From the NCBI RefSeq assembly GCF_904848665.1, contig NZ_CAJHCQ010000022.1, positions 1 to 64,000 of the forward strand: a DNA stretch of 64,000 bases. Direction: 5' to 3'. Shown piece after piece: positions 42,361 to 51,147 of this stretch (positions are counted from its first letter, which is position 1; every line of letters starts with the position of its first letter). The notes under the pieces were generated by a model that did no database searches, was not told where the DNA came from, and saw only the letters and a list, made by a program, of their open reading frames with translations. Source of the stretch: Paraburkholderia hiiakae. Lineage in GTDB: Bacteria > Pseudomonadota > Gammaproteobacteria > Burkholderiales > Burkholderiaceae. The position numbers were made by a program, and so were the translations under genes.

Positions 42361-43020
42361 ATGCCGAATTCTGACCCTCGCATTTTTCCTCTCGGTGACG
42401 AAGCGCTCGTTTGCGAAGCGCCGCCGCCCGCCACGCTCGAAGTCCAGCGCCGCGTCTGGGCCGTCGCCGCGCTCGCGCGCGGCTGGGCGCCGGTGCGCGA
42501 AGTGGTGCCCGGCATGAACAATCTGACGATCACCTTCGATCCGCTCGCGGCCGATGCCGCGGCGCTTGCCGGCGCGCTCCGGGACGCATGGCGCGACGCC
42601 GAAGGCGCGAGGGAAGCCGGCCGCGAGGTCGAGATACCGGTGGTCTATGGCGGCGACGATGGCCCCGATCTCGAAGCGGTCGCGCAGCACTGCGCGCTCG
42701 CTGCCGCCGACGTCGCCGCACGCCACGCCGCGGGCGTCTACACGGTGTTCTTCCTCGGCTTTCAACCCGGCTTCGCCTATCTCGGCGGCCTCGAACCTCT
42801 TCTACACACGCCGCGCCGCCGCGAGCCGCGCCTTGCCGTCCCTGCCGGATCGGTGGGCATCGGCGGCGAGCAGACGGGCATTTATCCGGCCGCATCGCCC
42901 GGCGGCTGGCAGCTGATCGGCCGCACCGCCGCGAAACTGTTCGACCCCGCGCGCAACCCGCCTACGCTGCTGATGCCCGGCGACCGCGTGCGATTCACCA
43001 TCGCGGAGCTCCACGCATGA
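42361..43020 (+). CDS. pxpB: 5-oxoprolinase subunit PxpB
   Basis: A 219-residue subunit of the ATP-dependent PxpABC enzyme that opens 5-oxoproline to glutamate. Conserved parts: PLGDEALVCE, VPGMNNLTITFDPL, FFLGFQPGFAYLGGL and PAGSVGIGGEQTGIYP (the KipI-like/cyclophilin-like fold). The start MPNSDPRIFPLGDEA is at 42361. It overlaps pxpC by 4 bp. Confidence 0.95.
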   Translation: MPNSDPRIFPLGDEALVCEAPPPATLEVQRRVWAVAALARGWAPVREVVPGMNNLTITFDPLAADAAALAGALRDAWRDAEGAREAGREVEIPVVYGGDDGPDLEAVAQHCALAAADVAARHAAGVYTVFFLGFQPGFAYLGGLEPLLHTPRRREPRLAVPAGSVGIGGEQTGIYPAASPGGWQLIGRTAAKLFDPARNPPTLLMPGDRVRFTIAELHA

Positions 43021-44078
43021 TCGAAGTGTTGCGCGCGGGCCTGCTCACCACGGTCCAGGATCTCGGCCGCCCCGGCTACCGGCATCTGGGCGTCGCCACC
43101 GGCGGCGCGCTCGATACGCTCGCGCTCGAAGTGGGCAACCGCCTCGTCGGCAACCGGGCCGACGCGGCCGGCGTCGAAATCACCTTCGGCCCCGTCGCGC
43201 TACGCTTCGCGCGCGCCACGCGCGTCGCCATTACCGGCACCGACTTCGGCGCCACACTCGGCGGCCGCCCGGTCTGGTCGTGGTGGAGTCTGCCCGTGGC
43301 CGCCGGCGAAGAACTGGTGCTGAACGGTGCGAAGCGCGGCATGCGCGCCTATGTATGCGTCGCGGGCGGCATCGACGTGCTGCCTATGCTCGGCTCGCGC
43401 AGCACCGACCTCGCGGCGGGCTTCGGCGGCCTTGCGGGCCGCGCGCTCAAAGATGGCGACCGCCTCGCCACTGGCGCCTCGTTCGCCCCGGGCCGCGAGC
43501 GCGCCGCGCTGGATGCCGGCGCGCCAGCCTTCGGCGTGAAGGCGCCCGTGTGGTGCAACTTCGCATTGGCCGACGAGCCGCATCACCGGCGCGGCCGCCA
43601 TCCGGACGGCATGGCGTGGGCCGTGCCTGTGCGCGTGCTGTGCGGCCCCGAGTACGACAGTTTCACGGCCGAGGCCCAGCGCGCGCTCTGGTCCGATGAA
43701 TGGCAGATCACCCCCAACAGCAACCGCATGGGCTTTCGGCTCACGGGCACACCGCTCGCGCGCACGAACGGCGCGGACCTGCTCTCGCACGCGGTGCTGC
43801 CCGGCACGATCCAGGTGCCGCCGAACGGCCAGCCCATCGTGCTGATGGCCGACGCGCAGACCACGGGCGGCTACCCGAAGATCGGCTCCGTGATTCGCGC
43901 CGACTGGTGGAAGCTCGCCCAGGTGCGGCTGACCGGCGGCGTTCGTTTCGTGGAAGCGACGCCGGCCGTCGCGCGCGCAGCGCTGGAAGAGGAACGGGCG
44001 TATTTGCGGCAGATCGACGCCGCGATCGCCATGCACGACGAACGCTATGCGAGCCGCCGCGCGGCCGCGAGCGCCTGA
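43017..44078 (+). CDS. pxpC: 5-oxoprolinase subunit PxpC
   Basis: A 353-residue biotin-dependent-carboxylase-like (KipA-type) subunit. MIEVLRAGLLTTVQDLGRPG is the family opening; later SDEWQITPNSNRMGFRLTG and the PPNGQPIVLMADAQTTGGYP segment are conserved. The true start is the ATG of the ATGA overlap with pxpB; the long upstream extension in frame is a pxpB shadow. Confidence 0.95.
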   Translation: MIEVLRAGLLTTVQDLGRPGYRHLGVATGGALDTLALEVGNRLVGNRADAAGVEITFGPVALRFARATRVAITGTDFGATLGGRPVWSWWSLPVAAGEELVLNGAKRGMRAYVCVAGGIDVLPMLGSRSTDLAAGFGGLAGRALKDGDRLATGASFAPGRERAALDAGAPAFGVKAPVWCNFALADEPHHRRGRHPDGMAWAVPVRVLCGPEYDSFTAEAQRALWSDEWQITPNSNRMGFRLTGTPLARTNGADLLSHAVLPGTIQVPPNGQPIVLMADAQTTGGYPKIGSVIRADWWKLAQVRLTGGVRFVEATPAVARAALEEERAYLRQIDAAIAMHDERYASRRAAASA

Positions 44079-44122
44079 TTTTCAAGCACCATCGGCAAGA
44101 CAAGCAGTAAGAGGAACACATC

Positions 44123-44878
44123 ATGACCACCATCGATCTGAACGCCGATCTCGGCGAAGGCTGCGGCTCCGACGAGGCGCTGCTCGACCTCGTAAGCTCC
44201 GCCAACATCGCGTGCGGCTGGCACGCGGGCGGTGCCAACGCCATGCGCGAATGCGTGCGCTGGGCCGTGGAAAAAGGCGTGTCGATCGGCGCGCATCCGA
44301 GCTTCAACGACCCCGAGAACTTCGGCCGCAAGGAGATGAACCTGCCGACCGATGAGATTTACGCGGGCGTGCTCTACCAGCTTGGCGCGCTCTCCGCGAT
44401 CGCCCAGGCCGAAGGCGGCCGCATCGCCCATGTAAAGCCGCACGGCGCGCTCTACAACCAGGCGGCGCGTGACCCGCAGATCGCCGAGGCGATCGTCTCC
44501 GCCGTGCATGATTTCGATCCGTCCGTGACCGTGTTCGCGCTCGCGGGCAGCGGGCTCGTGACGGCGGCGCGCGAGGCGGGGCTCGTCGCGATCGAGGAAG
44601 TGTTCGCCGACCGCGGCTACCGCGCGGACGGCTCGCTCGTGCCGCGCAGCGAGCCGGGCGCCCTGCTCGACGACGAAGACACCGTGCTCGCGCGCACGCT
44701 CGCGATGATCCGCGAGCAGCGCGTGCAGGCCGTGAACGGCGCCTGGGTGCCGCTGAACGCGCAGACCATTTGCCTGCACGGCGACGGCCCGCACGCGCTC
44801 GCGTTCGCGCGGCGCATCCGCACGGCGCTCGACGACGCGGGCATCGGCGTGCGCGCGGCGGGCGCAGCCGAAGTCTGA
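44123..44878 (+). CDS. pxpA: 5-oxoprolinase subunit PxpA (LamB/YcsF)
   Basis: A 251-residue subunit, usual family length. Conserved IDLNADLGEGCGSDEALLD, ANIACGWHAGGANAMRE, GAHPSFNDPENFGRKEM and HVKPHGALYNQAARDP are all present. SD AAGAGGAA precedes the ATG. It follows pxpC after 44 bp and forms the enzyme with PxpB and PxpC. Confidence 0.96.
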   Translation: MTTIDLNADLGEGCGSDEALLDLVSSANIACGWHAGGANAMRECVRWAVEKGVSIGAHPSFNDPENFGRKEMNLPTDEIYAGVLYQLGALSAIAQAEGGRIAHVKPHGALYNQAARDPQIAEAIVSAVHDFDPSVTVFALAGSGLVTAAREAGLVAIEEVFADRGYRADGSLVPRSEPGALLDDEDTVLARTLAMIREQRVQAVNGAWVPLNAQTICLHGDGPHALAFARRIRTALDDAGIGVRAAGAAEV

Positions 44879-44986
44879 CGCTCCCCGGCTTCAATGCACC
44901 GAAGCGCGCGGCAAGCGCCGCGCGCTGCCCGAACGGCGACATCCAAGGTTTTCGCAAGGCAATCCCACGGCAGCGCAAGCTGCAGA

Positions 44987-45022
44987 CGTAGTTGTACCCA
45001 GCAGGTTCGTAGTTGTACGAAC
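44987..45022. promoter_or_regulatory. Candidate operator before the DUF969 gene
   Basis: An 18-bp palindrome GTTCGTA-GTTG-TACGAAC (45005-45022) has perfect 7-bp arms. Its core CGTAGTTGTAC (45008-45018) also occurs at 44987-44997, exactly 21 bp upstream (two DNA turns). This is the geometry of a regulated promoter in the 217-bp gap between pxpA and the DUF969 gene. The cognate protein is unknown; the sequence differs from the MarR-type site. Confidence 0.65.
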
Positions 45023-45095
45023 GGCCATCAGAGCCGCGAAGTCAACGCCGCTATACGCGGCAATCAACGACAAGCCAATACGTTTGGAGATCCAC

Positions 45096-45842
45096 ATGCA
45101 GAGCACCGTCAACTTATGGCCGCTGATCGGCGTGGCCGTCATCATCGCCGGCTTCCTATTGCGGTTCAATCCGATGCTGATCGTCGCCGCGGCGGCCGTC
45201 GTCACCGGTTTCGCCGCGGGCTTTGAGCCCGGCAAGATTCTCGCCGCCATCGGCACCGGCTTCATCAAGACCCGCAACATCCCGCTCATCATCCTGCTGC
45301 CGCTTGCCGTGATCGGACTGCTGGAGCGCCACGGCCTGCGCGAGCGCGCGCAGATCTGGATCGGCAGCATCAAGGCGGCCACCGCCGGGCGTCTGCTCAT
45401 CGTCTATCTGCTCGTGCGCGAACTCACCGCCGCTGTCGGTCTGACGGGCCTCGGCGGGCATCCGCAGATGGTGCGGCCGCTCATCGCGCCGATGGCCGAA
45501 GGCGCCACTGAAAACCGCTTCGGCAAGCTCTCCGATGCCGTGCGCTACAAGTTGCGCGCTTACTCGGCCGCGACCGACAACGTGGGCCTCTTCTTCGGCG
45601 AGGACATCTTCGTCGCGTTCGGCGCGATCGTGCTGATGGTTACGCTGCTCAAGGAAGCGGGCGTTTCGGTCGAGCCGATCCACGTGGCGTTCTGGGGCAT
45701 CCCCACGGCGATCTGCGCGTTTCTGATTCACGGCGCACGGCTCTGGCTGCTCGACCGCAAGCTCGAACGCGAGCTGGGCGGCGCGAAGCCGGCCGGTGCG
45801 AAGGCGCCGGCAGCAGACCAACGACAGGGAGACGAAGCATGA
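45096..45842 (+). CDS. DUF969 membrane protein
   Basis: A 248-residue integral membrane protein with several hydrophobic helices (LIGVAVIIAGFLL, PLIILLPLAVIGLL, IFVAFGAIVLMVTLL) and the conserved cytoplasmic-side segment VGLTGLGGHPQMVRPLIAPM. A charged tail ends it. It pairs with DUF979, overlapping its start by 4 bp. Location after pxpBCA suggests the pair imports 5-oxoproline or a precursor (inference; family function not proven). SD TTTGGAGA precedes MQSTVNLW. Confidence 0.9.
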   Translation: MQSTVNLWPLIGVAVIIAGFLLRFNPMLIVAAAAVVTGFAAGFEPGKILAAIGTGFIKTRNIPLIILLPLAVIGLLERHGLRERAQIWIGSIKAATAGRLLIVYLLVRELTAAVGLTGLGGHPQMVRPLIAPMAEGATENRFGKLSDAVRYKLRAYSAATDNVGLFFGEDIFVAFGAIVLMVTLLKEAGVSVEPIHVAFWGIPTAICAFLIHGARLWLLDRKLERELGGAKPAGAKAPAADQRQGDEA

Positions 45843-46792
45843 CGCTCACCCTCAACTGGCTCTTCTGGCTGCTCGGCATCGTGCTGCTCATCGTGGGCGG
45901 CATGATCATGATGGACCGCGAGCACCCGCGCCGCTTCACGGCGGGCGGCTTCTGGATGCTCTACGCGCTCATCTTTCTTGTCGGCGACCTGCTCCCCGCC
46001 GAAGTCGTGGGCGTGCTCGTGCTCGCCATGGCGCTGATCGCGGGTCTGGGCGGCGTGACCGCTGCCAAACCCAAAGTGCTCGCGCTCGAAGCCCGTATCG
46101 CCAGCGCGAAGCGACTGGGCAACAAGCTCTTCGTGCCCGCGCTCACCATCCCCGTCATCACCGTCGTGCTCACGCTCGCCGCGAGCCATCTCGTATTCGG
46201 CGGCAAGCCGCTCGTCGACCCGAAAAACGTCACGCTGATCGGTTTCGGCATTGGCTGCGTGATCGCGCTCGTGATTGCCTGCATCATCACGCGCGACAGC
46301 GTCGGCCAGTCGATGAAGGAAACGCGCCGCCTCGTCGACGCGCTCTCGTGGGCCGCCGTCCTGCCGCAGATGCTCGGCATGCTTGGTCTCGTGTTCTCGG
46401 ACGCGGGCGTGGGCAAGGCCGTCGCGCACGTGACGACGTCGTATATCAACATGGACGTGCGCTTCGTCGCTGTCGTGGTCTATTGCGTGGGCATGGCGCT
46501 CTTCACGATCATCATGGGCAACGGCTTCGCCGCGTTTCCGGTGATGACGGGCGGCGTGGGCGTGCCGGTGCTGGTGGGCGTGTTCCACGTCAATCCCGCG
46601 ATGATGGCCGCCATCGGCATGTTCTCGGGCTACTGCGGCACGCTCATGACGCCGATGGCTGCGAACTTCAACATGGTGCCCGCGGCGCTGCTGGAGCTGC
46701 CCGACAAGAACGCGGTGATACGTGTGCAGGTGCCCACGGCGCTTGGCATTCTCGCGGCCAATATCGTGCTGCTGAATGTATTCGGGTTTTGA
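45839..46792 (+). CDS. DUF979 membrane protein
   Basis: A 317-residue membrane protein with about ten helices (TLNWLFWLLGIVLLIVGGMI at the N-terminus). Conserved stretches include ALSWAAVLPQMLGMLGLVF, MGNGFAAFPVMTGGVGVP and GYCGTLMTPMAANFNMVPAA, whose glycine/asparagine richness resembles a substrate path. It is coupled to DUF969. The partner-transporter role is inferred from the operon. Confidence 0.9.
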   Translation: MTLTLNWLFWLLGIVLLIVGGMIMMDREHPRRFTAGGFWMLYALIFLVGDLLPAEVVGVLVLAMALIAGLGGVTAAKPKVLALEARIASAKRLGNKLFVPALTIPVITVVLTLAASHLVFGGKPLVDPKNVTLIGFGIGCVIALVIACIITRDSVGQSMKETRRLVDALSWAAVLPQMLGMLGLVFSDAGVGKAVAHVTTSYINMDVRFVAVVVYCVGMALFTIIMGNGFAAFPVMTGGVGVPVLVGVFHVNPAMMAAIGMFSGYCGTLMTPMAANFNMVPAALLELPDKNAVIRVQVPTALGILAANIVLLNVFGF

Positions 46793-46837
46793 CGATTCGA
46801 ACGCGCGTAGTGGTGGAAAACGCGCTGGAAAATGCGT

Positions 46838-46867
46838 GGAAAAAGCCGGCCAAAGCCGGCTTTTTTG
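46838..46867 (+). terminator. Terminator after DUF979
   Basis: AAAAAGCCGGC, CAAA loop, GCCGGCTTTTTT, about 45 bp past the stop codon. Three TGGAAAA copies (46814, 46826, 46837) lead into it. The A-run may let it serve the convergent glycosyltransferase gene too. Confidence 0.93.
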
Positions 46868-46882
46868 CGCTTATTTTTGCAT

Positions 46883-47680
46883 TCAGCCAGTGCGCAGCGA
46901 AGCGGCGTCGAGCGCCTCGCAAAAGTGCGGAAAATGCCGCGCAACAAGCACCTCGGGCAGCAAATACTGCGGAAAGCATTTCGACGTGTTGTGAGCATGG
47001 AGCACGTGCAGGCACAGGCCCACGTCGTCGGTGACAAGCGCAATGCGCGCGCCGCGCGAGCGCGCGGCCGTGATGAAGCGTGCGTCTTCGTTGAACGAAC
47101 GCGGCTCGAACGGCTGTGCCGCCCACAACCGCCTCGTATAGACGTAGCTGAAGCCGTAGCCCAGATGGTTGTCGGCGAAGGACGGGTTGTCCTGCGGAAA
47201 ATTGAGCACCGTCATGGGCTGATCGCTCCAGCAAAAATGCAGGCCGCTCTTGCGCATCAGGTCCCAGAACGCGAACTGGCCGTACGCGCGACTGTAGAGG
47301 AAGAACGCACCGAGTTTCACGAACTGCGCGTCGTGCAAACGCATTTGCCCGAGCATCGTGCTCAGGTAGTCGGGCGCATAGACCTCGTCGTCGTCGAAAT
47401 GGGCGATGACTTCGCCGCGCGCAAGCTCGGCCGCAAGATTGCGCTTCTCGCCAATCGTCAAACGCGTGCGCAAATGGCGATACACCACGCGCTCGTCGTT
47501 CAGACTCGCCATGAACGCGCTGGGCGCGGCGCTGTCGTCGATCACGATCCATTCGAGCCCGGGCGCGCGCTGCGACGCGAACGAGCGGTACGCGAGTGGC
47601 AAGAACGCTTCACGGTTCCAGGTAGGCGTGACGACGCTCACGCAAGGCGCGCTCACCTGAGCGGTGGACGAAGGGAACAT
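46883..47680 (-). CDS. Family 2-type glycosyltransferase
   Basis: A 265-residue GT-A fold protein. SVVTPTWNREAFLPLAYRSF and LEWIVIDDSAAPSAFM are the nucleotide-sugar-binding start, and HFDDDEVYAPDYL is the metal-binding DxD. RLTIGEKRNLAAELARGEVI is typical. The start MFPSSTAQVSAPC has GAGG 7 bp upstream; the longer frame is discounted. No membrane segments, so cytoplasmic. No sugar-polymer cluster surrounds it, so the acceptor is unknown. Confidence 0.87.
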   Translation of the reverse strand: MFPSSTAQVSAPCVSVVTPTWNREAFLPLAYRSFASQRAPGLEWIVIDDSAAPSAFMASLNDERVVYRHLRTRLTIGEKRNLAAELARGEVIAHFDDDEVYAPDYLSTMLGQMRLHDAQFVKLGAFFLYSRAYGQFAFWDLMRKSGLHFCWSDQPMTVLNFPQDNPSFADNHLGYGFSYVYTRRLWAAQPFEPRSFNEDARFITAARSRGARIALVTDDVGLCLHVLHAHNTSKCFPQYLLPEVLVARHFPHFCEALDAASLRTG

Positions 47681-47809
47681 GACGGCAACCTCAGCGGCAC
47701 AAAACCCGCATGCTAGGTGCGCGCGCAAGCTACCGATATCGAACATTGACTAAATGCGCGCACTTTTGATCGAGCGCAAGGACGCGGGCAGCGGCGCTGA
47801 GGCCGGCGC

Positions 47810-49072
47810 TCAACCCGGGTCGACGTTGAACCCACGCTGGCGCAGCAGCTGGAGCACGCCTTTCGGGCCGCCCAGGTGCAGGGCGCCGACGGCCACGAAA
47901 AGCGGCTTGTTGGGCGCCACGTACTGCTGCATGCGCGAAACGAAGCGCCTGTTGCGCTCGTAGACGATGCGGTTATCGACCGACGCCGCCACCCGCGCGT
48001 CGTGCGAAAGCTTTTCGGTGCGCGCCGATTCCCAGGCGGCGATCGCGTCAGCGTCGCCCACGCGCCACAGGCGCAGGAGCGTCTGCACGTCGGACACGTT
48101 TTGCGCCGGCGTTTGCGCGAGATCCTGCGCGAGCATCTCGCGCTGCTGGGCAAGGCTCAGGTTCGTGAAGGCGCGCATCTGCTCGGAAAGCGTCTCCAGA
48201 CCGACGATGCGGCGGCCCTTCCAGCGCAGGAACACGTTCTGCAATTGCGCCTCGGTGCCGTATTCGGTCTGCAGGCCGGCGCTCAGCGAATCGTAGGTTT
48301 CCACGAGCAGCGAGGCGAGCCACGGCCGCATCTTGCGGATTTCGGCGAGCGCCTCGGGGTTGCCGCGCATGCGCGCCTCGAGCTTCTGCCAGAGCGGGTC
48401 GGGCAAGAGGCCGGGCAGGCAGGGCCGTTTGCACACCCCGTATTTCGAGACGTCGTCCTGGGAAACGAGCAGGTCGTCGGGGGAAAGCTCGAGCGCGAGA
48501 ATGGGCGACGCGGCGAGCGCCGCGAGAATCGGCGGCCGAAACGGCTGGCCAGCGGGGTAGTCGACGGGGTCGCCCACATGGAGCGTGCCGAGCAGATAGA
48601 TCGTGAGATTGCCGCGCGTGGCGACGTAGAACGGCATGCGCGCAGGCTGCGTGCGCACCGGGCCGCCAGCCGTCGTGCCAGAGGCGTAGCTCGGCACGGC
48701 GGGCGCGGCGTGAAAGCCGGGAATGCCGCCGTTCGCGCCGCGCGCAGCACCTGGCGGCACGGGGACGGCCGGCCGTACACCGGGCGTGTCGGCAACGGCG
48801 CCTCCGGCGAATGCGGTGCCTGGCGCGCTGGCGAGCGTACCGAGCGCGAGCGCCAGCGAGAGCGCTGCACGTAGCGCCCCGCTCGACGCTGTCTTCAACG
48901 CCGTACGGAACGCCACAGCAAATGCCAAACCGAATGCCAAACCCGAAGCCACACCGAATGTCACGCAACCAGCCGTATACAGTCCGGCAAAAGCGGCAGC
49001 CGGAATGATTGAAGGAGCGGCGGAGAAAACGGTGGAAAAAACAGTGAAAACGGCGGCGCGACGGCCGCCCAT
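47810..49072 (-). CDS. TraB/GumN family protein
   Basis: About 420 residues with the start at MGGRRAAVFTVFS; a Met at 49162 would overlap the ABC gene stop. The catalytic-type core shows LTIYLLGTLHVGDP (GxxH motif), the acidic region LALELSPDDLLVS, and the C-terminal VAVGALHLGGPKGVLQLLR. This GxxH...GxxH pattern matches TIKI-type metalloproteases. An unusual Ala/Gly/Phe-rich N-terminal stretch of about 100 residues (repeats like GLAF, TVFS) comes first, possibly a long signal or membrane region. Function unproven. Confidence 0.82.
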   Translation of the reverse strand: MGGRRAAVFTVFSTVFSAAPSIIPAAAFAGLYTAGCVTFGVASGLAFGLAFAVAFRTALKTASSGALRAALSLALALGTLASAPGTAFAGGAVADTPGVRPAVPVPPGAARGANGGIPGFHAAPAVPSYASGTTAGGPVRTQPARMPFYVATRGNLTIYLLGTLHVGDPVDYPAGQPFRPPILAALAASPILALELSPDDLLVSQDDVSKYGVCKRPCLPGLLPDPLWQKLEARMRGNPEALAEIRKMRPWLASLLVETYDSLSAGLQTEYGTEAQLQNVFLRWKGRRIVGLETLSEQMRAFTNLSLAQQREMLAQDLAQTPAQNVSDVQTLLRLWRVGDADAIAAWESARTEKLSHDARVAASVDNRIVYERNRRFVSRMQQYVAPNKPLFVAVGALHLGGPKGVLQLLRQRGFNVDPG

Positions 49073-49115
49073 CGACTGGCGGCGCGTAACGATAAAACGA
49101 CGCGCCGCCGTCGCT

Positions 49116-50150
49116 TCAGGCCGGCATGAGCCGCCCATCCTCTTCCCCCACCTCCTCTGCACGATGGCAGGATACCTGACGGCCGTCCACTTCGCGAAGT
49201 GCAGGAACTTCCTTACGACACCTGTCGATCGCGTATGGACACCGTTGGTGGAACGTGCAACCAGACGGCGGGTTGAGCGGCGAAGGCAATTCGCCCTCGA
49301 GCTTGATCTTCACGCGGCGGTCCGCTTCGAAAATCGCGGGCGTGGCCGAGAGCAGCGAGCGCGTGTAGGGATGGCGCGGCCGCGAGATTACCGTGTGCTT
49401 GTCGCCCAGTTCCGCCACGCCGCCCAGATACATCACCATCACGTCGTCGGCAATGTGCTCGACCACGGCCAGGTTGTGCGAAATGAACACGTAGCTCGTG
49501 CGGAACTGCTCCTGCAAGTCCATGAACAGATTGAGAATCTGTGCCTGGATCGAGACGTCGAGTGCGGAAACCGGCTCGTCGGCCACGACGATCTGCGGAT
49601 CTAGGATCATCGCGCGTGCAATCGCCACGCGCTGGCGCTGGCCGCCCGAGAACATATGCGGATAACGCTTGGCGTGCTCGGGCCGCAGGCCGACGATGCG
49701 CATCATGTGCGCAATGCGGTCCGCGCGCTCGCTCGCCGTGAGCCGCGTGTTGATGGCGAGCGGCTCACCAAGCGTCTGCTCCACGGTCTTGCGCGGGTTG
49801 AGCGAGGCGAACGGGTTCTGGAACACCATCTGCACGCGCCGGCGCAGCGCGGCGATCTTCGCCGCGTTTGCGTGCGCCACGTCTTCGCCGTCGATGGTGA
49901 GCTTGCCCGCGGTGGGCGGCTCGATCATCGTCAGCTGGCGCGCGAGCGTCGATTTGCCGCAGCCGGATTCGCCCACCACGGCGAGCGTGCGCCCGCGCGT
50001 GAGCGAGAACGACACGCCGTTGAGCGCCTTCACGGTGCCCGTGCCGAACATGCCGCGCTTGACGGTGTAGTGCTTCTTGAGATCGTCGGCGATGAGAACC
50101 TTATCGTCCTGATGGTCCTGATGAGCCGCGTGTTGCTGGACTGCGTTCAT
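49116..50150 (-). CDS. dppF: Dipeptide/oligopeptide ABC transporter ATPase (DppF)
   Basis: A 344-residue ATP-binding subunit. Walker A GESGCGKSTLARQL, ABC signature MFSGGQRQRVAIARAMI, Walker B IVVADEPVSALD and the switch His (SHNLAVVEH) are all there. The C-terminal oligopeptide-type Cys segment (SGCTFHQRCPYAIDRC) follows. The start is MNAVQQHAAHQ at 50150, overlapping dppD by 4 bp. Confidence 0.95.
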   Translation of the reverse strand: MNAVQQHAAHQDHQDDKVLIADDLKKHYTVKRGMFGTGTVKALNGVSFSLTRGRTLAVVGESGCGKSTLARQLTMIEPPTAGKLTIDGEDVAHANAAKIAALRRRVQMVFQNPFASLNPRKTVEQTLGEPLAINTRLTASERADRIAHMMRIVGLRPEHAKRYPHMFSGGQRQRVAIARAMILDPQIVVADEPVSALDVSIQAQILNLFMDLQEQFRTSYVFISHNLAVVEHIADDVMVMYLGGVAELGDKHTVISRPRHPYTRSLLSATPAIFEADRRVKIKLEGELPSPLNPPSGCTFHQRCPYAIDRCRKEVPALREVDGRQVSCHRAEEVGEEDGRLMPA

Positions 50151-51145
50151 CGCGCGCCTCCGTTGGATTGAGTCACCACCGCGTTCAGCGGCCTGATGCA
50201 GCGTACTTGCGCATAGCCGCTCTCGTCGGTCACCGCGTCGAGCGCGGGCCGGGCCTTCATGCAGTCGTCCACCACGTATTTGCAGCGCGGCGCGAAGAGA
50301 CACCCGCTCGGCCGGTCGTCGCGCCCAGGCACCATGCCGGGCAGCGCGGCAAGCCGCATCGCCCCCTTGTTGTGCTCAGGGATAGCCGCGAGCAGCGCTT
50401 CCGTGTACGGATGATGCGGACGCGAAAAGATGTCCGGCACGCGGTTCGTTTCGATGATCTCGCCCGCGTACATCACGGCCACGCGCTGCGCGACTTCCGA
50501 AACCACGGCCAGATCGTGCGAGATCAGCACGAGCGCCATGCCGCGATCCTTCTGCAGGCGCACGAGCAGTTCCATGATTTGCGCCTGGATCGTCACGTCT
50601 AGCGCCGTGGTGGGTTCGTCGGCGATCAGGAGCTTCGGGTTGCAGGCCACGGCCATCGCGATCATCACGCGCTGGTTCATGCCGCCCGACATCTGGTGCG
50701 GGAAGTTGTCGATGCGGTTCTTCGCGTCGGGAATGCCCACCTGGTCGAGCAGTTCCAACGCGCGCGCGTTGAGCGCCGAGCCGCGCAAGCCTTCGTGCAG
50801 CTTGAGCACTTCCTTGATTTGATAGCCGACGGTGTAGCTCGGGTTCAGGCTCGTGAGCGCGTCCTGGAACACCATGGCGATGTCCTTGCCCACGATGCGG
50901 CGGCGCTCCCTGCCCGAGGCGTTGAGGAGATCGCGGCCGTCGAACGTGATCGAGTCGGCGCTCACCTTGCCGGGGGCGTCGATCAGGCCCATGAGCGCCA
51001 TCATCGTCACGCTCTTGCCCGAGCCCGACTCGCCGACGATGCCGAGCACTTCGCCAGGTGCCACGGAGAGATTCACGCGGTCCACGGCGGGCAGGCCGTT
51101 GAAGTTCACCGCCAGATTGCGGATGGTCAAAAGGTCTTGAGTCAT
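50147..51145 (-). CDS. dppD: Dipeptide/oligopeptide ABC transporter ATPase (DppD)
   Basis: A 332-residue ATPase. Walker A GESGSGKSVTMMALMGL, signature MSGGMNQRVMIAMAVA, Walker B LLIADEPTTALD and the SHDLAVVSE His are present; the SGCLFAPRCKY Cys block is at the C-terminus. The true start MTQDLLTIRNLAV is used, as the frame to 51751 reads through dppC. dppC ends 2 bp upstream. Confidence 0.95.
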   Translation of the reverse strand: MTQDLLTIRNLAVNFNGLPAVDRVNLSVAPGEVLGIVGESGSGKSVTMMALMGLIDAPGKVSADSITFDGRDLLNASGRERRRIVGKDIAMVFQDALTSLNPSYTVGYQIKEVLKLHEGLRGSALNARALELLDQVGIPDAKNRIDNFPHQMSGGMNQRVMIAMAVACNPKLLIADEPTTALDVTIQAQIMELLVRLQKDRGMALVLISHDLAVVSEVAQRVAVMYAGEIIETNRVPDIFSRPHHPYTEALLAAIPEHNKGAMRLAALPGMVPGRDDRPSGCLFAPRCKYVVDDCMKARPALDAVTDESGYAQVRCIRPLNAVVTQSNGGAR

Positions 51146-51147
51146 GA

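Noticed and set aside
46814..46843. Three TGGAAAA copies before the DUF979 terminator as a repeat element
   Set aside because: Too short and irregularly spaced (12 and 11 bp) to claim as a functional repeat; noted within the terminator entry.
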